Source: Actinomycetes bacterium (GTDB lineage Bacteria; Actinomycetota; Actinomycetes; JACCUZ01). From it: DNA of 51,017 nucleotides. The translations under genes and the position numbers were made by a program. Shown here one piece after another: positions 42,590-51,017 of the stretch. Where the stretch lies: contig DATHAP010000004.1 in NCBI GenBank assembly GCA_035489715.1, forward strand, positions 1 through 51,017. Direction: 5' to 3'. The notes under the pieces are model-generated. The model searched no databases, was not told the DNA's origin, and saw nothing but the letters and a program-made list of their open reading frames with translations. Each line of letters starts with the position of its first letter. Within the stretch, counting starts at the first letter, position 1.

Positions 42590-44134
42590 TCAGGTGCGGC
42601 GGTGCGGGATGACGGCGCCGCCGGGGGCCGAGCCGAGTCGGCCGGGTCGGGACTCGCACCGAGCGGCGGCGATCGCCGCGTCGAGAGTGAAGCGGTGGTG
42701 CTGGCGGGGTCGCTGCTGGGGGTCGATGGAGGTCGGGGGCACCAGCTGCGGGTAGCCGTTGGATGCGAGGCACATCGCCCAGCCCTGGCGGTGGACCATC
42801 CGGTGGTGGAAGCCGCACAGCAGTGCTGCGTTGTCCAGGTCGGTCCGGCCGCCCTGGATCCACCACCACATGTGGTGCAGGTGGCAGGCGCTGGGTGGCT
42901 GGTCGCAGCCGGGTGCCACGCAACCGCCGTCACGTAGCGCCGTCGCTCGGCGCTGGGCGCGGTTGAAGACGCGGTAGGCCCGTCCGAGGTCGAGGACCTC
43001 CGACGCGGTGCTGAGGACGGCGGGGACGACCAGGGCGTCGCAGGCCAGCATCCGTAGCGCGGCGGCGGACATCGCGATCCCGGTGTCCAGCCGTCCGGCC
43101 TTGGCCAGCCCGGATCGCAGCCCGTCCACCGTGGTGGTCACCGTGAGCACGGCGGTCGCCGGCGCCGGGCCCGGCCGGCCGCAGGATCCGCACAGGTCGG
43201 GCGCCGACCCACCGCGTGCTGCGCCCGCCGCCGGACCGGGCAGCGGCTCCTGACCGTCGATCTCCGGTTCGTCCTCGACCAGGTCAACCAGCTCGTCGGA
43301 GTGCGCGGGTGGGGTTGGGGCGCCGGCGGCTGCGGTGAGGAGGTCGACGAGGGCGTCGCCGAGGCGTTCGGAGCGGGTCCGGGTGTCCTCCAACCCGTCG
43401 GTCCCGGCATGCGGCTGGCCGTTCTTGCGCATCCACTGCTGCAGCGCGGCCTGCCCGATCGTGCCGGGCTCGAGGATCGCCAGCACCCGCCCACGGCGGC
43501 GGGTCACGCTCAGCAGGCTGCGCTCGGCGTCCTGGGCTTGGGCCTCGGCCCGCTGCTGCTCCCGGGCGAGCGCCTCGGCGTCGGCCGGGTCGTCCACCGA
43601 CGGTGCTGCGGTGAGCGCCTCGACCAAGGCCCGGCCGGCGCGCTCCAGGTCCGGCGTGGCCAGGGCATCGCACTGCGCGACCATTAACCGACCCGCCGCC
43701 GTCCGCTCGCCATCGGCGACCCCCGGGAACGTCTCGACGGTGTCCAGCACCCGGGTCAGCACCTCGCCCTGCTCGACAGTCACCGCCCCGGTCGCCAACG
43801 CCTCGGTGACCACGGCGTGGCGACCCAGCGCCTCCGCGGCCCGGACCCGTGTGTTGCCGTCAGCCCGGGACAGCCGGAACCGGTCACCCAGCCAGCGCAC
43901 AAGCGTCGACGCCTGCGTGCCGGCCTTCAGGTCCCGCGACCCTGCCTCGGCCAGCAGTACCGCCTCCAGGGCGGCGGTGTGGGCCTGCAACCGCACCAGC
44001 GCCGACAACCCGGACTCCACGTCAGCGTCACGGAGCTGCCACACCGAGTCCAAGCCGCCAGCCGCTGTGGCCATCAGCTCGACCGCCGCGTGCACGTCCG
44101 TCACCACCGATCGGGTGAGGGTCGTGCGCTCCAT
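42590..44134 (-). CDS. DUF222/HNH endonuclease-domain protein (514 aa)
   Basis: Actinobacterial 13E12-repeat family member. The DUF222 domain covers about residues 30-360, with LVRWLGDRFRLSRADGNTRV and QALQQWMRKNG-like stretches; the C-terminal HNH (about 415-480) has CHLHHMWWWIQGG, TDLDNAALLCGFHHRMVH. These genes are multicopy in many actinobacteria and may be linked to mobile or defence functions, unproven. ATG 44134 lies at leaderless spacing from a TAGGTT box. No flanking repeats were seen. Confidence 0.9.
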   Translation of the reverse strand: MERTTLTRSVVTDVHAAVELMATAAGGLDSVWQLRDADVESGLSALVRLQAHTAALEAVLLAEAGSRDLKAGTQASTLVRWLGDRFRLSRADGNTRVRAAEALGRHAVVTEALATGAVTVEQGEVLTRVLDTVETFPGVADGERTAAGRLMVAQCDALATPDLERAGRALVEALTAAPSVDDPADAEALAREQQRAEAQAQDAERSLLSVTRRRGRVLAILEPGTIGQAALQQWMRKNGQPHAGTDGLEDTRTRSERLGDALVDLLTAAAGAPTPPAHSDELVDLVEDEPEIDGQEPLPGPAAGAARGGSAPDLCGSCGRPGPAPATAVLTVTTTVDGLRSGLAKAGRLDTGIAMSAAALRMLACDALVVPAVLSTASEVLDLGRAYRVFNRAQRRATALRDGGCVAPGCDQPPSACHLHHMWWWIQGGRTDLDNAALLCGFHHRMVHRQGWAMCLASNGYPQLVPPTSIDPQQRPRQHHRFTLDAAIAAARCESRPGRLGSAPGGAVIPHRRT

Positions 44135-44140
44135 CCCCCG

Positions 44141-44146
44141 AACCTA
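44141..44146 (-). promoter_or_regulatory. -10 box (TAGGTT) of the DUF222 gene, probable leaderless start
   Basis: On the minus strand, TANNNT ends 6 nt before ATG 44134, with no Shine-Dalgarno. Confidence 0.45.
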
Positions 44147-44330
44147 GACAGTGGGTCGGACGCAAACCCCGACGCCGAGCGAGACCTGCAATCCCTTGTG
44201 GACAACAGGTTCTGTCCACAGGTTGAGTCACGAGTCGCGCAGCCGCGCAGCCGGCGGTCAGCGCGCAGGTGGAACGACTCTCCTGGCGCGGCGGGGAGTG
44301 CCGCGAAGGTCGGGCGGGTACTCCGGTGCC

Positions 44331-44855
44331 ATGAGTGAGCGCAGCAGCATCGACGTCCTGCGCACCGGGCTCGACCAGGTCGAGACGCTGATCGCGGCGG
44401 TCAGCCCGGACGACGGCGGCCGCTCCACGCCCTGCCCCGAGTGGTCGGTGCGGGACCTGGTCGACCACCTCGTCCTGGCGCCGCAGAAGTTCGCCCTGAT
44501 GACCCGTGGCGAGGACGTCGACTGGTCGGCGCCCACGCCGCACGAGGGCGACCCGGTGGCGGCGTTCCGCGCTCACGCGGACGAGCTCCGCGCCGCCGTG
44601 GACGCCGACCCAGGTGCGCCGCCCGGACCAGACTGGCAGTGCGCCGAGATCGCCGTGCACACCTGGGACCTCGCCACGGCGCTGCACCGGCCGACCGCCG
44701 ACCTGGACCCCGACGTGGCGGAGCGCGGGCTGGCCTTCATGCAGGCTTCGCTGAACGACGACAACCGCGCGCCGGCCTTCCGGACCGAGCAGCCCGCACC
44801 GGACGGTGCGGACGCCTACGCACGGGCTGCTGCGTTCGCCGGGCGCAAGGTCTAG
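44331..44855 (+). CDS. TIGR03086/maleylpyruvate isomerase-like DinB-fold protein (174 aa)
   Basis: Helical-bundle protein of the mycothiol-associated DinB/MDMPI group. TPCPEWSVRDLVDHLVLAP has the first metal-binding His, and IAVHTWDLATALHRP the second and third. Members often use mycothiol, the actinobacterial thiol; the substrate here is unknown. ATG 44331, divergent from the DUF222 gene. Confidence 0.82.
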   Translation: MSERSSIDVLRTGLDQVETLIAAVSPDDGGRSTPCPEWSVRDLVDHLVLAPQKFALMTRGEDVDWSAPTPHEGDPVAAFRAHADELRAAVDADPGAPPGPDWQCAEIAVHTWDLATALHRPTADLDPDVAERGLAFMQASLNDDNRAPAFRTEQPAPDGADAYARAAAFAGRKV

Positions 44856-44888
44856 TCGGCCGCCCGGCAGCATGGCCAGGATGTGCCG

Positions 44889-45368
44889 GTGACGTACCCA
44901 CCGCCGCGGTACCAACAGCCGGACCCGCAGCACAGCGCGACCTATCGCGGGGCCGACGTTGCCCCTGAGCTGGTCTACCCGAACGGCACGACGATCTCCT
45001 ACCTCGCGACCGGCGCGTCGACGGGCCGCCTGTTCGGCATGTACCGCTGGCAGTGCGGCCCCGAGGAGACCGGCCCGCGGGCTCACTACCACCGCTCGAT
45101 CGCCGAGTCGTTCTACGTGCTCACCGGAGTCATCCAGATATTCGACGGTGACCGATGGGTCGACGCCGAGCCCGGCGACTGGGTGCACGTGCCGCCGGGC
45201 GGGGTGCACGCCTTCCACAACCGGTCCGGCGAGCCGTCCTCGATGCTGCTGCACTTCGCCCCAGGCGCACCGCGCGAGGGCTACTTCGAGGGCCTGGCCC
45301 GGCTCGACCGGATGAGCGAGGACGAGAGGACGGCGTTCTACGCGGAGCACGACAACATCTGGGTCTGA
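44889..45368 (+). CDS. cupin-domain protein (159 aa)
   Basis: Single cupin barrel. The metal-binding motif appears as RAHYHRSIAESFYVLTG (H-x-H...E) and GDWVHVPPGGVHAFHN (second His). Function unknown; cupins of this size include small dioxygenases and sugar-binding proteins. GTG 44889 has AGGA 7 nt upstream; GTG 44883 is the alternative. A hairpin follows the stop. Confidence 0.82.
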   Translation: MTYPPPRYQQPDPQHSATYRGADVAPELVYPNGTTISYLATGASTGRLFGMYRWQCGPEETGPRAHYHRSIAESFYVLTGVIQIFDGDRWVDAEPGDWVHVPPGGVHAFHNRSGEPSSMLLHFAPGAPREGYFEGLARLDRMSEDERTAFYAEHDNIWV

Positions 45369-45387
45369 CTGCCCGCCTGCTGGGCAG
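45369..45387 (+). terminator. hairpin after the cupin gene
   Basis: CTGCCC(7 nt)GGGCAG begins at the base after the cupin stop. A 6-bp stem without U-tract. Confidence 0.45.
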
Positions 45388-45426
45388 AGGGCTGCCAGCC
45401 GGACGGACATCGGCCAGACTGCTGCC

Positions 45427-45822
45427 ATGACCGTGCTGCTCGCCTACGTCCCCACGCCCGAGGGCGACGCCGCCGTGACCGCCGCTGTCGAGGAGGCGCG
45501 GCGACGGGCGACCGACGCCGTCGTCGTCCACGTGCCCCGCCCTGCCGACGCCGGCACCTCGCCGTACTCGGTCGAGCAGGTCCTCGACGCGGTCCAGCAG
45601 CGCTTCGCGACGGCAGGGGTCGCGGTGTCGGTGCGCGAGGTTCCGACCGGCGCGGACACAGCCGACGCCCTCATCGACGTGGCCCGGGAGACCGGCGCCG
45701 ACGTGGTCGTCATCGGGCTGCGACGACGTACCGCCGTGGGAAAGCTCGTCCTCGGCAGCACGTCGTCACGACTCCTCCTCGGCCTGGAGTGCCCGATCCT
45801 GGCCGTCAAGGCGACTGCGTGA
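45427..45822 (+). CDS. universal stress protein, UspA family (131 aa)
   Basis: Single USP domain. TVLLAYVPTPEGDAAVTAAV begins it; the ATP-binding glycine motif is IGLRRRTAVGKLVLGSTSSRLL (G-x2-G-x9-GS-type, here with Arg-rich spacing). It is probably nucleotide-binding and stress-linked; the partner is unknown. Its TGA overlaps the GTG of the broken GNAT gene. Confidence 0.87.
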   Translation: MTVLLAYVPTPEGDAAVTAAVEEARRRATDAVVVHVPRPADAGTSPYSVEQVLDAVQQRFATAGVAVSVREVPTGADTADALIDVARETGADVVVIGLRRRTAVGKLVLGSTSSRLLLGLECPILAVKATA

Positions 45823-46362
45823 CGGGTGGCATTACCGTCCGGCCCGCATCGAGGACGACCTGCCGGCACTCACCCGCATCTACAACCACTACGTCGAGCA
45901 GACGTCGCGACGTTCGACGTCGAGCCGTTCACCGTCGACGCGCGGCGGACGTGGTTCGAGCACTACGCCGAGACCGGGCCGCACCGGCTGCTCGTCGCGC
46001 AGGTCGAAGGGCAGGTCGACGGGCAGGTCGCCGGCTACGCGACGAGCGGACCGTTCCGGCTGAAGCCGGCCTACGCCCGGACCGTCGAGACCACGGTCTA
46101 CCTCGACCCGACGGCGACCGGGCGAGGTGTCGGGTCGCTGCACTACGGCGAGCTGCTCGACCTCGTCACCGCCGAAGGGATGCACCGCGCGTACGCCGGC
46201 GTGGCCCTGCCCAACGACGCCTCCGAGGCGCTGCACCGGCGCCTCGGCTTCCGCGACGCCGGCACCTTCACGGACGTGGGCTGGAAGCAGGACCGCTGGG
46301 TCGAGGTGCGCTGGTACGAACGCGCGCTGCCCTGGGACACCGCTGCGCGGTCGGGCGATTGA
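45819..46362 (+). pseudogene. GNAT (phosphinothricin-type) acetyltransferase with two frameshifts
   Basis: The expected N-terminus is split over three frames: MTGGITVRPA from GTG 45819, then RIEDDLPALTRIYNHYVEQT in a second frame, then ATFDVEPFTVDARRTWFEHY from about 45905 in a third, which runs intact to the stop through GRGVGSLHYGEL (acyl-CoA loop), NDASEALHRRLGFRDAG and VEVRWYERAL. Each shift equals loss of one base, near 45850 and 45900. The rest is a typical PAT/Bar-like enzyme. Two nearby single-base losses suggest decay, though sequence errors in GC-rich DNA are possible. The GTG overlaps the usp stop. Confidence 0.75.
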
Positions 46363-46518
46363 TCCTTGGATCGAGCCTGCTGTGCGAGGCCGCTGAGCTT
46401 GGCTCCATCGCGACGGCTGACTCCGCCCCCGGTAGATGCCGCACGTTGCCAACGCCTTGCCCGTCACGGGCTTCAACGAGATGACAATTCGGCCTATCAT
46501 GCGCTTGGGGGTGGTGCC

Positions 46519-47079
46519 GTGGCTGATGACGCCAGGAACTTCTGGCAGACGGCGCCGGGGATGATCACAGCCATTGCAGCTTTGATCACCGCGGTCGGAG
46601 GTGTGCTGGGCATTCTGGTCCAGAACGACGTCATCGGGCGTGACAGTGACGGCACGAGCACGCGCGATGTCTCTGAAGCGACGAGCACGCACCGGAGTGA
46701 TCGCGCAGCACCCACGAAGTCGCCCGCACATTCGACGGACGAGTCGGCCCTGATCCCGTGGGTCGAGGCCACGGCCACCCTGGTGCGCCGGGACGGGACG
46801 TCAACGGATGTGAAGGCGTCCACGGTCGGCCTGGCCTGCAACACCGAAGTCGTCGGATTCGAGAACGGTCAGGATGTCAGCCTCGAACTGGTGCGCAGCA
46901 TCGAGATCGACGCGGTCTATGCGGAGAACTCAAGTGCCGACGCAGTTGTCACGCTGCTCGACGGACGAGAGTTGACGGACCCGGTCGACACGTGGAACTG
47001 CCCCGTTACGGGCACCAACGAGCTCGGGTTCGTCGAGATCCGGCTCGAGGACATCGCGCGCATCGAGTTCAAGCGCTAG
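46519..47079 (+). CDS. hypothetical single-span protein, atypical composition (186 aa)
   Basis: No family recognised. The N-terminus FWQTAPGMITAIAALITAVG with GVLGILVQND forms one membrane span; residues about 40-70 are a Ser/Thr/Asp-rich linker, and residues about 75-186 a beta-rich domain with two Cys (VGLACNTEV, TWNCPVTG) that could form a disulfide. The sequence is noticeably less GC-rich than neighbours, with more A and T at third positions, as in acquired genes. GTG 46519 is chosen because it directly precedes the ordered part; the upstream open frame has no ribosome site. Confidence 0.6.
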   Translation: MADDARNFWQTAPGMITAIAALITAVGGVLGILVQNDVIGRDSDGTSTRDVSEATSTHRSDRAAPTKSPAHSTDESALIPWVEATATLVRRDGTSTDVKASTVGLACNTEVVGFENGQDVSLELVRSIEIDAVYAENSSADAVVTLLDGRELTDPVDTWNCPVTGTNELGFVEIRLEDIARIEFKR

Positions 47080-47118
47080 CACTCGTTGCTGTCCGGAGAT
47101 GAAGAGTCGATCGGGCCG

Positions 47119-48390
47119 TCAGCGCGGCAGGTAGGTGTCCAGGAACTCGTTGCCGAAGACGTCGTCGGGGTCGAGCTCGCGCCGCAGCCGGCGGGCGAGG
47201 TCGTGGCGGGGGTACGTCGCGGCCAGGGCACCGGGGTCGGTGCCGAAGACCTTGCCCCAGTGCGGTCGCGCCCCGAACGGCGCCAGCACGCCCTCCAGAG
47301 CCTCGACCACCGGCAGCACCGCATCGGGCTCGGGGCGCCAGGTGAAGTGCACGGCGAGGCTCTCCCGGCCGTACGACGGGCTCAGCCACAGGTCGTCGGC
47401 CGCGATGCTGCGCAGCTCGGACACCAGCAGCGGCGGCCGGACCCGCTCGTGCAGGGCACCGACCGCCTCGAGGACGGCCGCCGCGTCCGACCGGTCCACG
47501 AGGTACTCGGTCTGCAGCTCCTCGCCGGCACTGGGCGTGTGGTCGAGCCGGAAGTGGGGCAGCCGGGTGTGCCACGGACCACGCACCCCCACCTGCTCGG
47601 TCGTCGCCTCGGCCGGCATCCCGCGCACCGGGTGCCGCGGCGCCTTAGCCGTCCTCGAGCCCAGCCAGCCGTCGGGCATCGGGCGGCGGTCCCCGTCCGT
47701 GCGCTGCTTGACCCACACCTGCTCCGCGCCGCGCGGGTCCCACGTCGTGAAGATGCTGACGCTGTCGCCGGCCGCCAGGACCTCGTCGAGGTTGTCGCGC
47801 ATCGCCGCGGCCGGAAGGTCGTCGTGGATCACCTGCACCACGTCGTACGTCGGCTGCACCTCGAGGGTCACAGCGGTGACGACGCCGACCGAGCCCAGGG
47901 CGACGACCGCACCGGGGAACCACGCGGTGGACCGGTCGACGTGCAGCTGCTCGCCGGACGGCAGCACCAGGTCGAGCGCTCGGACGGCGGTGGCCAGTGC
48001 GCCGTTGCGGTCGCCGGACCCGTGTGTGCCGGTGGCCAGCGCGCCGGCGATGCAGATGTGCGGGAGCGACCCCAGGTTGTGCAGCGCGAGGCCGGCCTCG
48101 TGCAGCTGCGGCGCGAGCTCGCCGTAGCGCAGGCCGGCAGACACCGTGACCGACCTGCCGTCAGTCGCGACCTCGACCCGCGGCGGCAGGCCGGCCAGCG
48201 ACAGCAGGTCGCCGTCGGTGTCGGCGACCCGGCTGAAGGAGTGGCCGCTGCCGAGCGGCCGCAGCCGGGAGCTCGCGGCCACGAGCTCCTGCAGCTGGTC
48301 CATCGACCGCGGCTGCAAGACCCGCTGCGCCGCGAACGTGACGTTGCCAGCCCAGTTGCGGAGTGGGCCGTCGGCACCGGGGGCGGTCAT
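47119..48390 (-). CDS. FAD-dependent alditol oxidase-like protein (423 aa)
   Basis: VAO-type flavoprotein like AldO/xylitol oxidase and L-gulonolactone-type oxidases. NWAGNVTFAAQRVLQPRS at the N-terminus, RPLGSGHSFSRVADTDGDLL (His for covalent FAD), GALATGTHGSGDRNGALA, and a C-terminal HFTWRPEPDAVLPV and PRHDLARRLRRELDPDDVFG-type ending DTYLPR. It likely oxidises a polyol to aldose with H2O2 release; the exact substrate is open. Length fits AldO (about 418). ATG overlaps the Lhr stop (ATGA). Confidence 0.88.
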   Translation of the reverse strand: MTAPGADGPLRNWAGNVTFAAQRVLQPRSMDQLQELVAASSRLRPLGSGHSFSRVADTDGDLLSLAGLPPRVEVATDGRSVTVSAGLRYGELAPQLHEAGLALHNLGSLPHICIAGALATGTHGSGDRNGALATAVRALDLVLPSGEQLHVDRSTAWFPGAVVALGSVGVVTAVTLEVQPTYDVVQVIHDDLPAAAMRDNLDEVLAAGDSVSIFTTWDPRGAEQVWVKQRTDGDRRPMPDGWLGSRTAKAPRHPVRGMPAEATTEQVGVRGPWHTRLPHFRLDHTPSAGEELQTEYLVDRSDAAAVLEAVGALHERVRPPLLVSELRSIAADDLWLSPSYGRESLAVHFTWRPEPDAVLPVVEALEGVLAPFGARPHWGKVFGTDPGALAATYPRHDLARRLRRELDPDDVFGNEFLDTYLPR

Positions 48391-51017
48391 GCCCGGAGCC
48401 TGAGGCCCCGTGGCGTCGCGTGGAAGCCGGCCTCCTCGAGTGCACGTCCGAGGGGCGAGTCGAGCACTCCGGTGCCGTCTGCCCGCTCGACGGTCAGCCG
48501 GCCGAGATGCCCCTCTCGGACCGCGAGGGACAGCGCGTCCACAGCCGGCTGCAGCGCGGTCTGCGCCTCGGTCCAGGTGAGCAGGGTGCGCCCGCCACGC
48601 TCGACGTAGAGCACCACGTGGCCGTCGACGAGCACGACGAGGGCACCGGCCTTGCGTCCCGGCCGGTGGCCGGCGTCGGTCCGGTCGGCGCCTGCTTCCT
48701 GCTTGCCGGGACGGGCCGGCCAGCCGACGGCGGCACCGAACGGGTTGGCCGGGTCGGTGGCGGCGAGCACGACCGCTCGCGGTCCGGTCGCGTCGGTGCT
48801 GCTGCCCGGCCGGGGCGCACCCCACTGCTCGGCGGCCGGCGGCTCGGCCGCCCGCTCCAGTGCCGTCGCGGTCGCGCGCACCCGGTCGACCGCCCCCGGC
48901 TGGGCGAACTGCGCCGCCCCGAGGCCCTCGACGAAGTAGCCGCGCCGGGCCCGACCTGCCTCTTCGAACCCGGCCAGCACCCGGTAGACCGCGGCGAAGC
49001 CGCCGGTCACCCGCTCGGCCATCACCGCGCCGCGGGTGAGCACGCCGTGCCGGTCGAGCAGGACCTCGGCCAGCGTGTGCGCGCGCCGGGTCGGGTCCGG
49101 CTCGACGTCGGGCAGCCGGGACCACCGGCCGGCCGCCGTCGGCGGGCCGGTGCGGCTCGGCATCGGGGGGCGGCCCGCCATGCCCGGCCGGGGGCGCCCG
49201 TAGCGTCCGCGAGGGGTCGCAGCGCGGGTCCGGTGCGCGCCGCCACCGCGGCCGCGCCCGCCGGCAACAAGCTGCCGGAGGGGGCTGAGCGTGTCGTTGG
49301 TGAGGTGACCGGACCAGACGAGGTCCCAGAGCGCGGCGACCAGGGTCTTGTCGTCGGTCGAGCCGACCGCGTCGGAAAGGCCGCGGAAGAAGTAGGCGCC
49401 GCCACCGTCGAGGGTCGCCAGGAGGGCCTCGTGCAGCGGCGTGGCCACGGCGTCGGCGTCCGGCTCCGGGAGCGTCAGCTGCGCCGCGTCGGCCAGGTGC
49501 AGCGAGACCCAGCCGTCGCTGCCCGGCAGCGCGCCGTGGCCGCGCCAGACGACCTCGCCGGCGGCGCACAGCTCGTCGAGCATCGCGGGCGAGTAGCCGA
49601 CCACCCGGGCCGGCAGCACCAGCGACTCCAGCGCCGAGGCCGGGACCTGGGCACCCTGCAGCTGCTCGGCCACCCGCAGCACGCCCTCGGCCCCGCGCAG
49701 CCGGCCGCCGACGTGCTGCCAGGCGGGCAGGAACGCCGACAGCGCCTCGACCGGCACCGCCTCGACCTCCTTGCGGAGGCTGGCCAGCGACCGGCGCCGC
49801 AGCGTCCGCAGCACCTCCGCGTCGCACCACTCGTGGCCGGACCCGCCTGGCAGGAACTCGCCCGACACCACCCGCCCGGCGGCGGCCAGCCGGTCCAGCG
49901 CCGCACCCACGACGGCCGGACCCAAGGCGTAGCGCTCGGCCACCGTCGCGGCGTGGAAGGGGACGTGGGTGCGCGCGTAGCGGGCGACCAGGTCGCCGAC
50001 CGGGTCGCGCGCGGGCTCCAGGAACGCACCCGGCACCCCCACCGGCAGCGGGGTGCCCAGGGCGTCGCGCAGCCGCGCCGCGTCCTCGACGGCGGCCCAG
50101 CGCTCCTCGCCGGCGACGCGCACCCGGATCGCCCGCCGGGCCTCCTCGAGGGCAGCCAGCCACCCGGGTGTCGCGCCGCGCTCGACCGCCTCGGAGGTGC
50201 TGAGCGGGCCAAGGATCCGCAGCAGGTCGGCGATCCCCTCGACGTCACGCGCCCGCCGGTCCTCGGAGAGGCGCTGCAGGTCCTGGGCCAGCACGTCGAT
50301 GGCCTGCTGGTCGAGCAGGTCGCGCAGCGCGCCGTAGCCCTGCTGGCCGAGCAGCTCGGCGAGCAAGGTGGCGTCCAGCGACAGCGCCTGGGCGCGTCGC
50401 TCGGCCAGCGGCGAGTCGCCCTCGTAGAGGAACTGCGCGACGTAGCCGAAGAGCAGCGACCGGGCGAACGGCGACGGCTGCTGGGTCTCCACCTCGACGA
50501 AGCGCACGGTCCGCGACTCGACGTCGCGCATCAGCTGCACCAGCCCCGGCACGTCGAAGACGTCCTGCAGGCACTCGCGCATCGTCTCGAGCACGACCGG
50601 GAACGACCCGTAGTCGCTCGCCACCGACAGCAGCTGCGCGGACCGCTGCCGCTGCTGCCACAGCGGCGTCCGCCGGCCCGGGTCACGGCGGGGCAGCAGG
50701 AGCGCGCGCGCCGCGCACTCCCGGAACCGCGAGGCGAAGAGCGCCGAGCCGCCCACCTCGGCGGTGACCAGCGGCTCGACGTCGTCGGGCTCGACCACCG
50801 CCGTGCCGACGGCCTCGGGTGCACCCCCGTCGTCGAGCTCCACGTCGGGCAGCCGTAGCACGATGCCGTCGTCGGAGTGCATGGCCTGCACGTCGACGCC
50901 GTAGCGCTCCCGCAGCCGCGCCGACACGACCAGCGCCCACGGGGCGTGCACCGGCGCACCGAAGGGGGAGTGGATAGCCACCCGCCAGTCGCCCAGCTCG
51001 TCACGGAAGCGCTCGAC
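48387..51017 (-). CDS. lhr: Lhr-type ATP-dependent helicase, C-terminal part (partial)
   Basis: The reading frame continues past the right edge of the window, so about 877 codons of the roughly 1500-aa protein are present. Visible are the end of the helicase core region (DELGDWRVAIHSPFG, RYGVDVQAMHSDDG) and the long Lhr C-terminal domain with winged-helix modules (LVSVASDYGSFPVVLETMRE, RYARTHVPFHAATVAERYAL, WDLVWSGHLTNDTLSPLRQL). Lhr is a 3'-5' DNA/RNA-DNA helicase induced by DNA damage in mycobacteria. Motifs I and II are outside the window. Stop overlaps the downstream flavoprotein start. Confidence 0.93.
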   Translation of the reverse strand, partial: VERFRDELGDWRVAIHSPFGAPVHAPWALVVSARLRERYGVDVQAMHSDDGIVLRLPDVELDDGGAPEAVGTAVVEPDDVEPLVTAEVGGSALFASRFRECAARALLLPRRDPGRRTPLWQQRQRSAQLLSVASDYGSFPVVLETMRECLQDVFDVPGLVQLMRDVESRTVRFVEVETQQPSPFARSLLFGYVAQFLYEGDSPLAERRAQALSLDATLLAELLGQQGYGALRDLLDQQAIDVLAQDLQRLSEDRRARDVEGIADLLRILGPLSTSEAVERGATPGWLAALEEARRAIRVRVAGEERWAAVEDAARLRDALGTPLPVGVPGAFLEPARDPVGDLVARYARTHVPFHAATVAERYALGPAVVGAALDRLAAAGRVVSGEFLPGGSGHEWCDAEVLRTLRRRSLASLRKEVEAVPVEALSAFLPAWQHVGGRLRGAEGVLRVAEQLQGAQVPASALESLVLPARVVGYSPAMLDELCAAGEVVWRGHGALPGSDGWVSLHLADAAQLTLPEPDADAVATPLHEALLATLDGGGAYFFRGLSDAVGSTDDKTLVAALWDLVWSGHLTNDTLSPLRQLVAGGRGRGGGAHRTRAATPRGRYGRPRPGMAGRPPMPSRTGPPTAAGRWSRLPDVEPDPTRRAHTLAEVLLDRHGVLTRGAVMAERVTGGFAAVYRVLAGFEEAGRARRGYFVEGLGAAQFAQPGAVDRVRATATALERAAEPPAAEQWGAPRPGSSTDATGPRAVVLAATDPANPFGAAVGWPARPGKQEAGADRTDAGHRPGRKAGALVVLVDGHVVLYVERGGRTLLTWTEAQTALQPAVDALSLAVREGHLGRLTVERADGTGVLDSPLGRALEEAGFHATPRGLRLRA

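Noticed and set aside
46494-46499. TATCAT as a -10 box for the hypothetical gene at 46519
   Set aside because: No acceptable -35 and the distance to the start fits neither a leaderless nor a normal leader clearly; too weak to list.
47119-50163. 1014-codon minus-strand frame spanning the flavoprotein and part of lhr
   Set aside because: Only the part from ATG 48390 is the flavoprotein; the upstream extension is out of frame with lhr and Arg/Ala-rich.

Overview
The window is high-GC DNA with strong third-position G/C bias, frequent GTG starts and many 4-bp stop/start overlaps. Several families (ClgR, F420-type LLM oxidoreductase, DUF222/HNH protein, TIGR03086-type protein, stand-alone LigD polymerase, Lhr) point to an actinobacterium. 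The core order thyA-dfrA-dapA-rnj and ftsK-RodZ-like-rimO-pgsA-cinA-clgR is the usual actinobacterial arrangement. Genus cannot be decided from sequence alone. No rRNA, tRNA, CRISPR array, insertion sequence or phage gene was seen.

Layout. 1-4.6 kb: alpha/beta hydrolase, patatin-like phospholipase, and a single-chain alpha+beta 2-oxoacid dehydrogenase E1. 4.6-7.3 kb (minus): a tightly overlapping four-gene cassette of a 30-aa membrane peptide, a lipoprotein, a divergent NRAMP-family transporter and a PRC-barrel-like protein. 7.4-12 kb: GNAT, SNF2-type helicase, AzlC/AzlD exporter, GNAT. 12-16 kb: thyA, dfrA, dapA, rnj (folate/dTMP, lysine/peptidoglycan, RNA decay). 16-27 kb: a signalling island between rnj and ftsK. 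It holds a divergent SpoIIE-type phosphatase with an RsbW-like ATPase domain, a 2071-residue soluble poly-HAMP hybrid histidine kinase, CheR, CheB and a receiver protein. 27-33.7 kb: ftsK to clgR. 33.7-37 kb (minus): Nei-type glycosylase, a frameshifted remnant, a PNKP-like kinase/LLM oxidoreductase fusion and OsmC. 37-40.5 kb: two ABC ATPase/permease pairs. 40.5-48.4 kb: small accessory genes (VOC, LigD polymerase, lipocalin-like, DUF222/HNH, DinB-like, cupin, USP, a broken GNAT, an atypical hypothetical, an alditol-oxidase-like flavoprotein). 48.4 kb to the edge: the C-terminal part of an Lhr helicase.

The most interesting unit is the signalling island. Ten exact 276-bp (92-codon) double-HAMP repeats feed a GAF/HisKA/HATPase core with three receiver modules. 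The gene abuts a chemotaxis-type methyltransferase and methylesterase, yet no chemoreceptor is present. It may be a methylation-tuned kinase coupled to partner-switching phosphatase output. The second candidate is the NRAMP cassette, whose transporter lacks the canonical metal-binding Met and Asn and which includes a previously easy-to-miss 30-codon gene. Several genes (dapA, ftsK, rimO, the first ABC ATPase, the DUF222 gene, a GNAT) have a TANNNT box 6-7 bp before the start codon, as expected for leaderless mRNAs.
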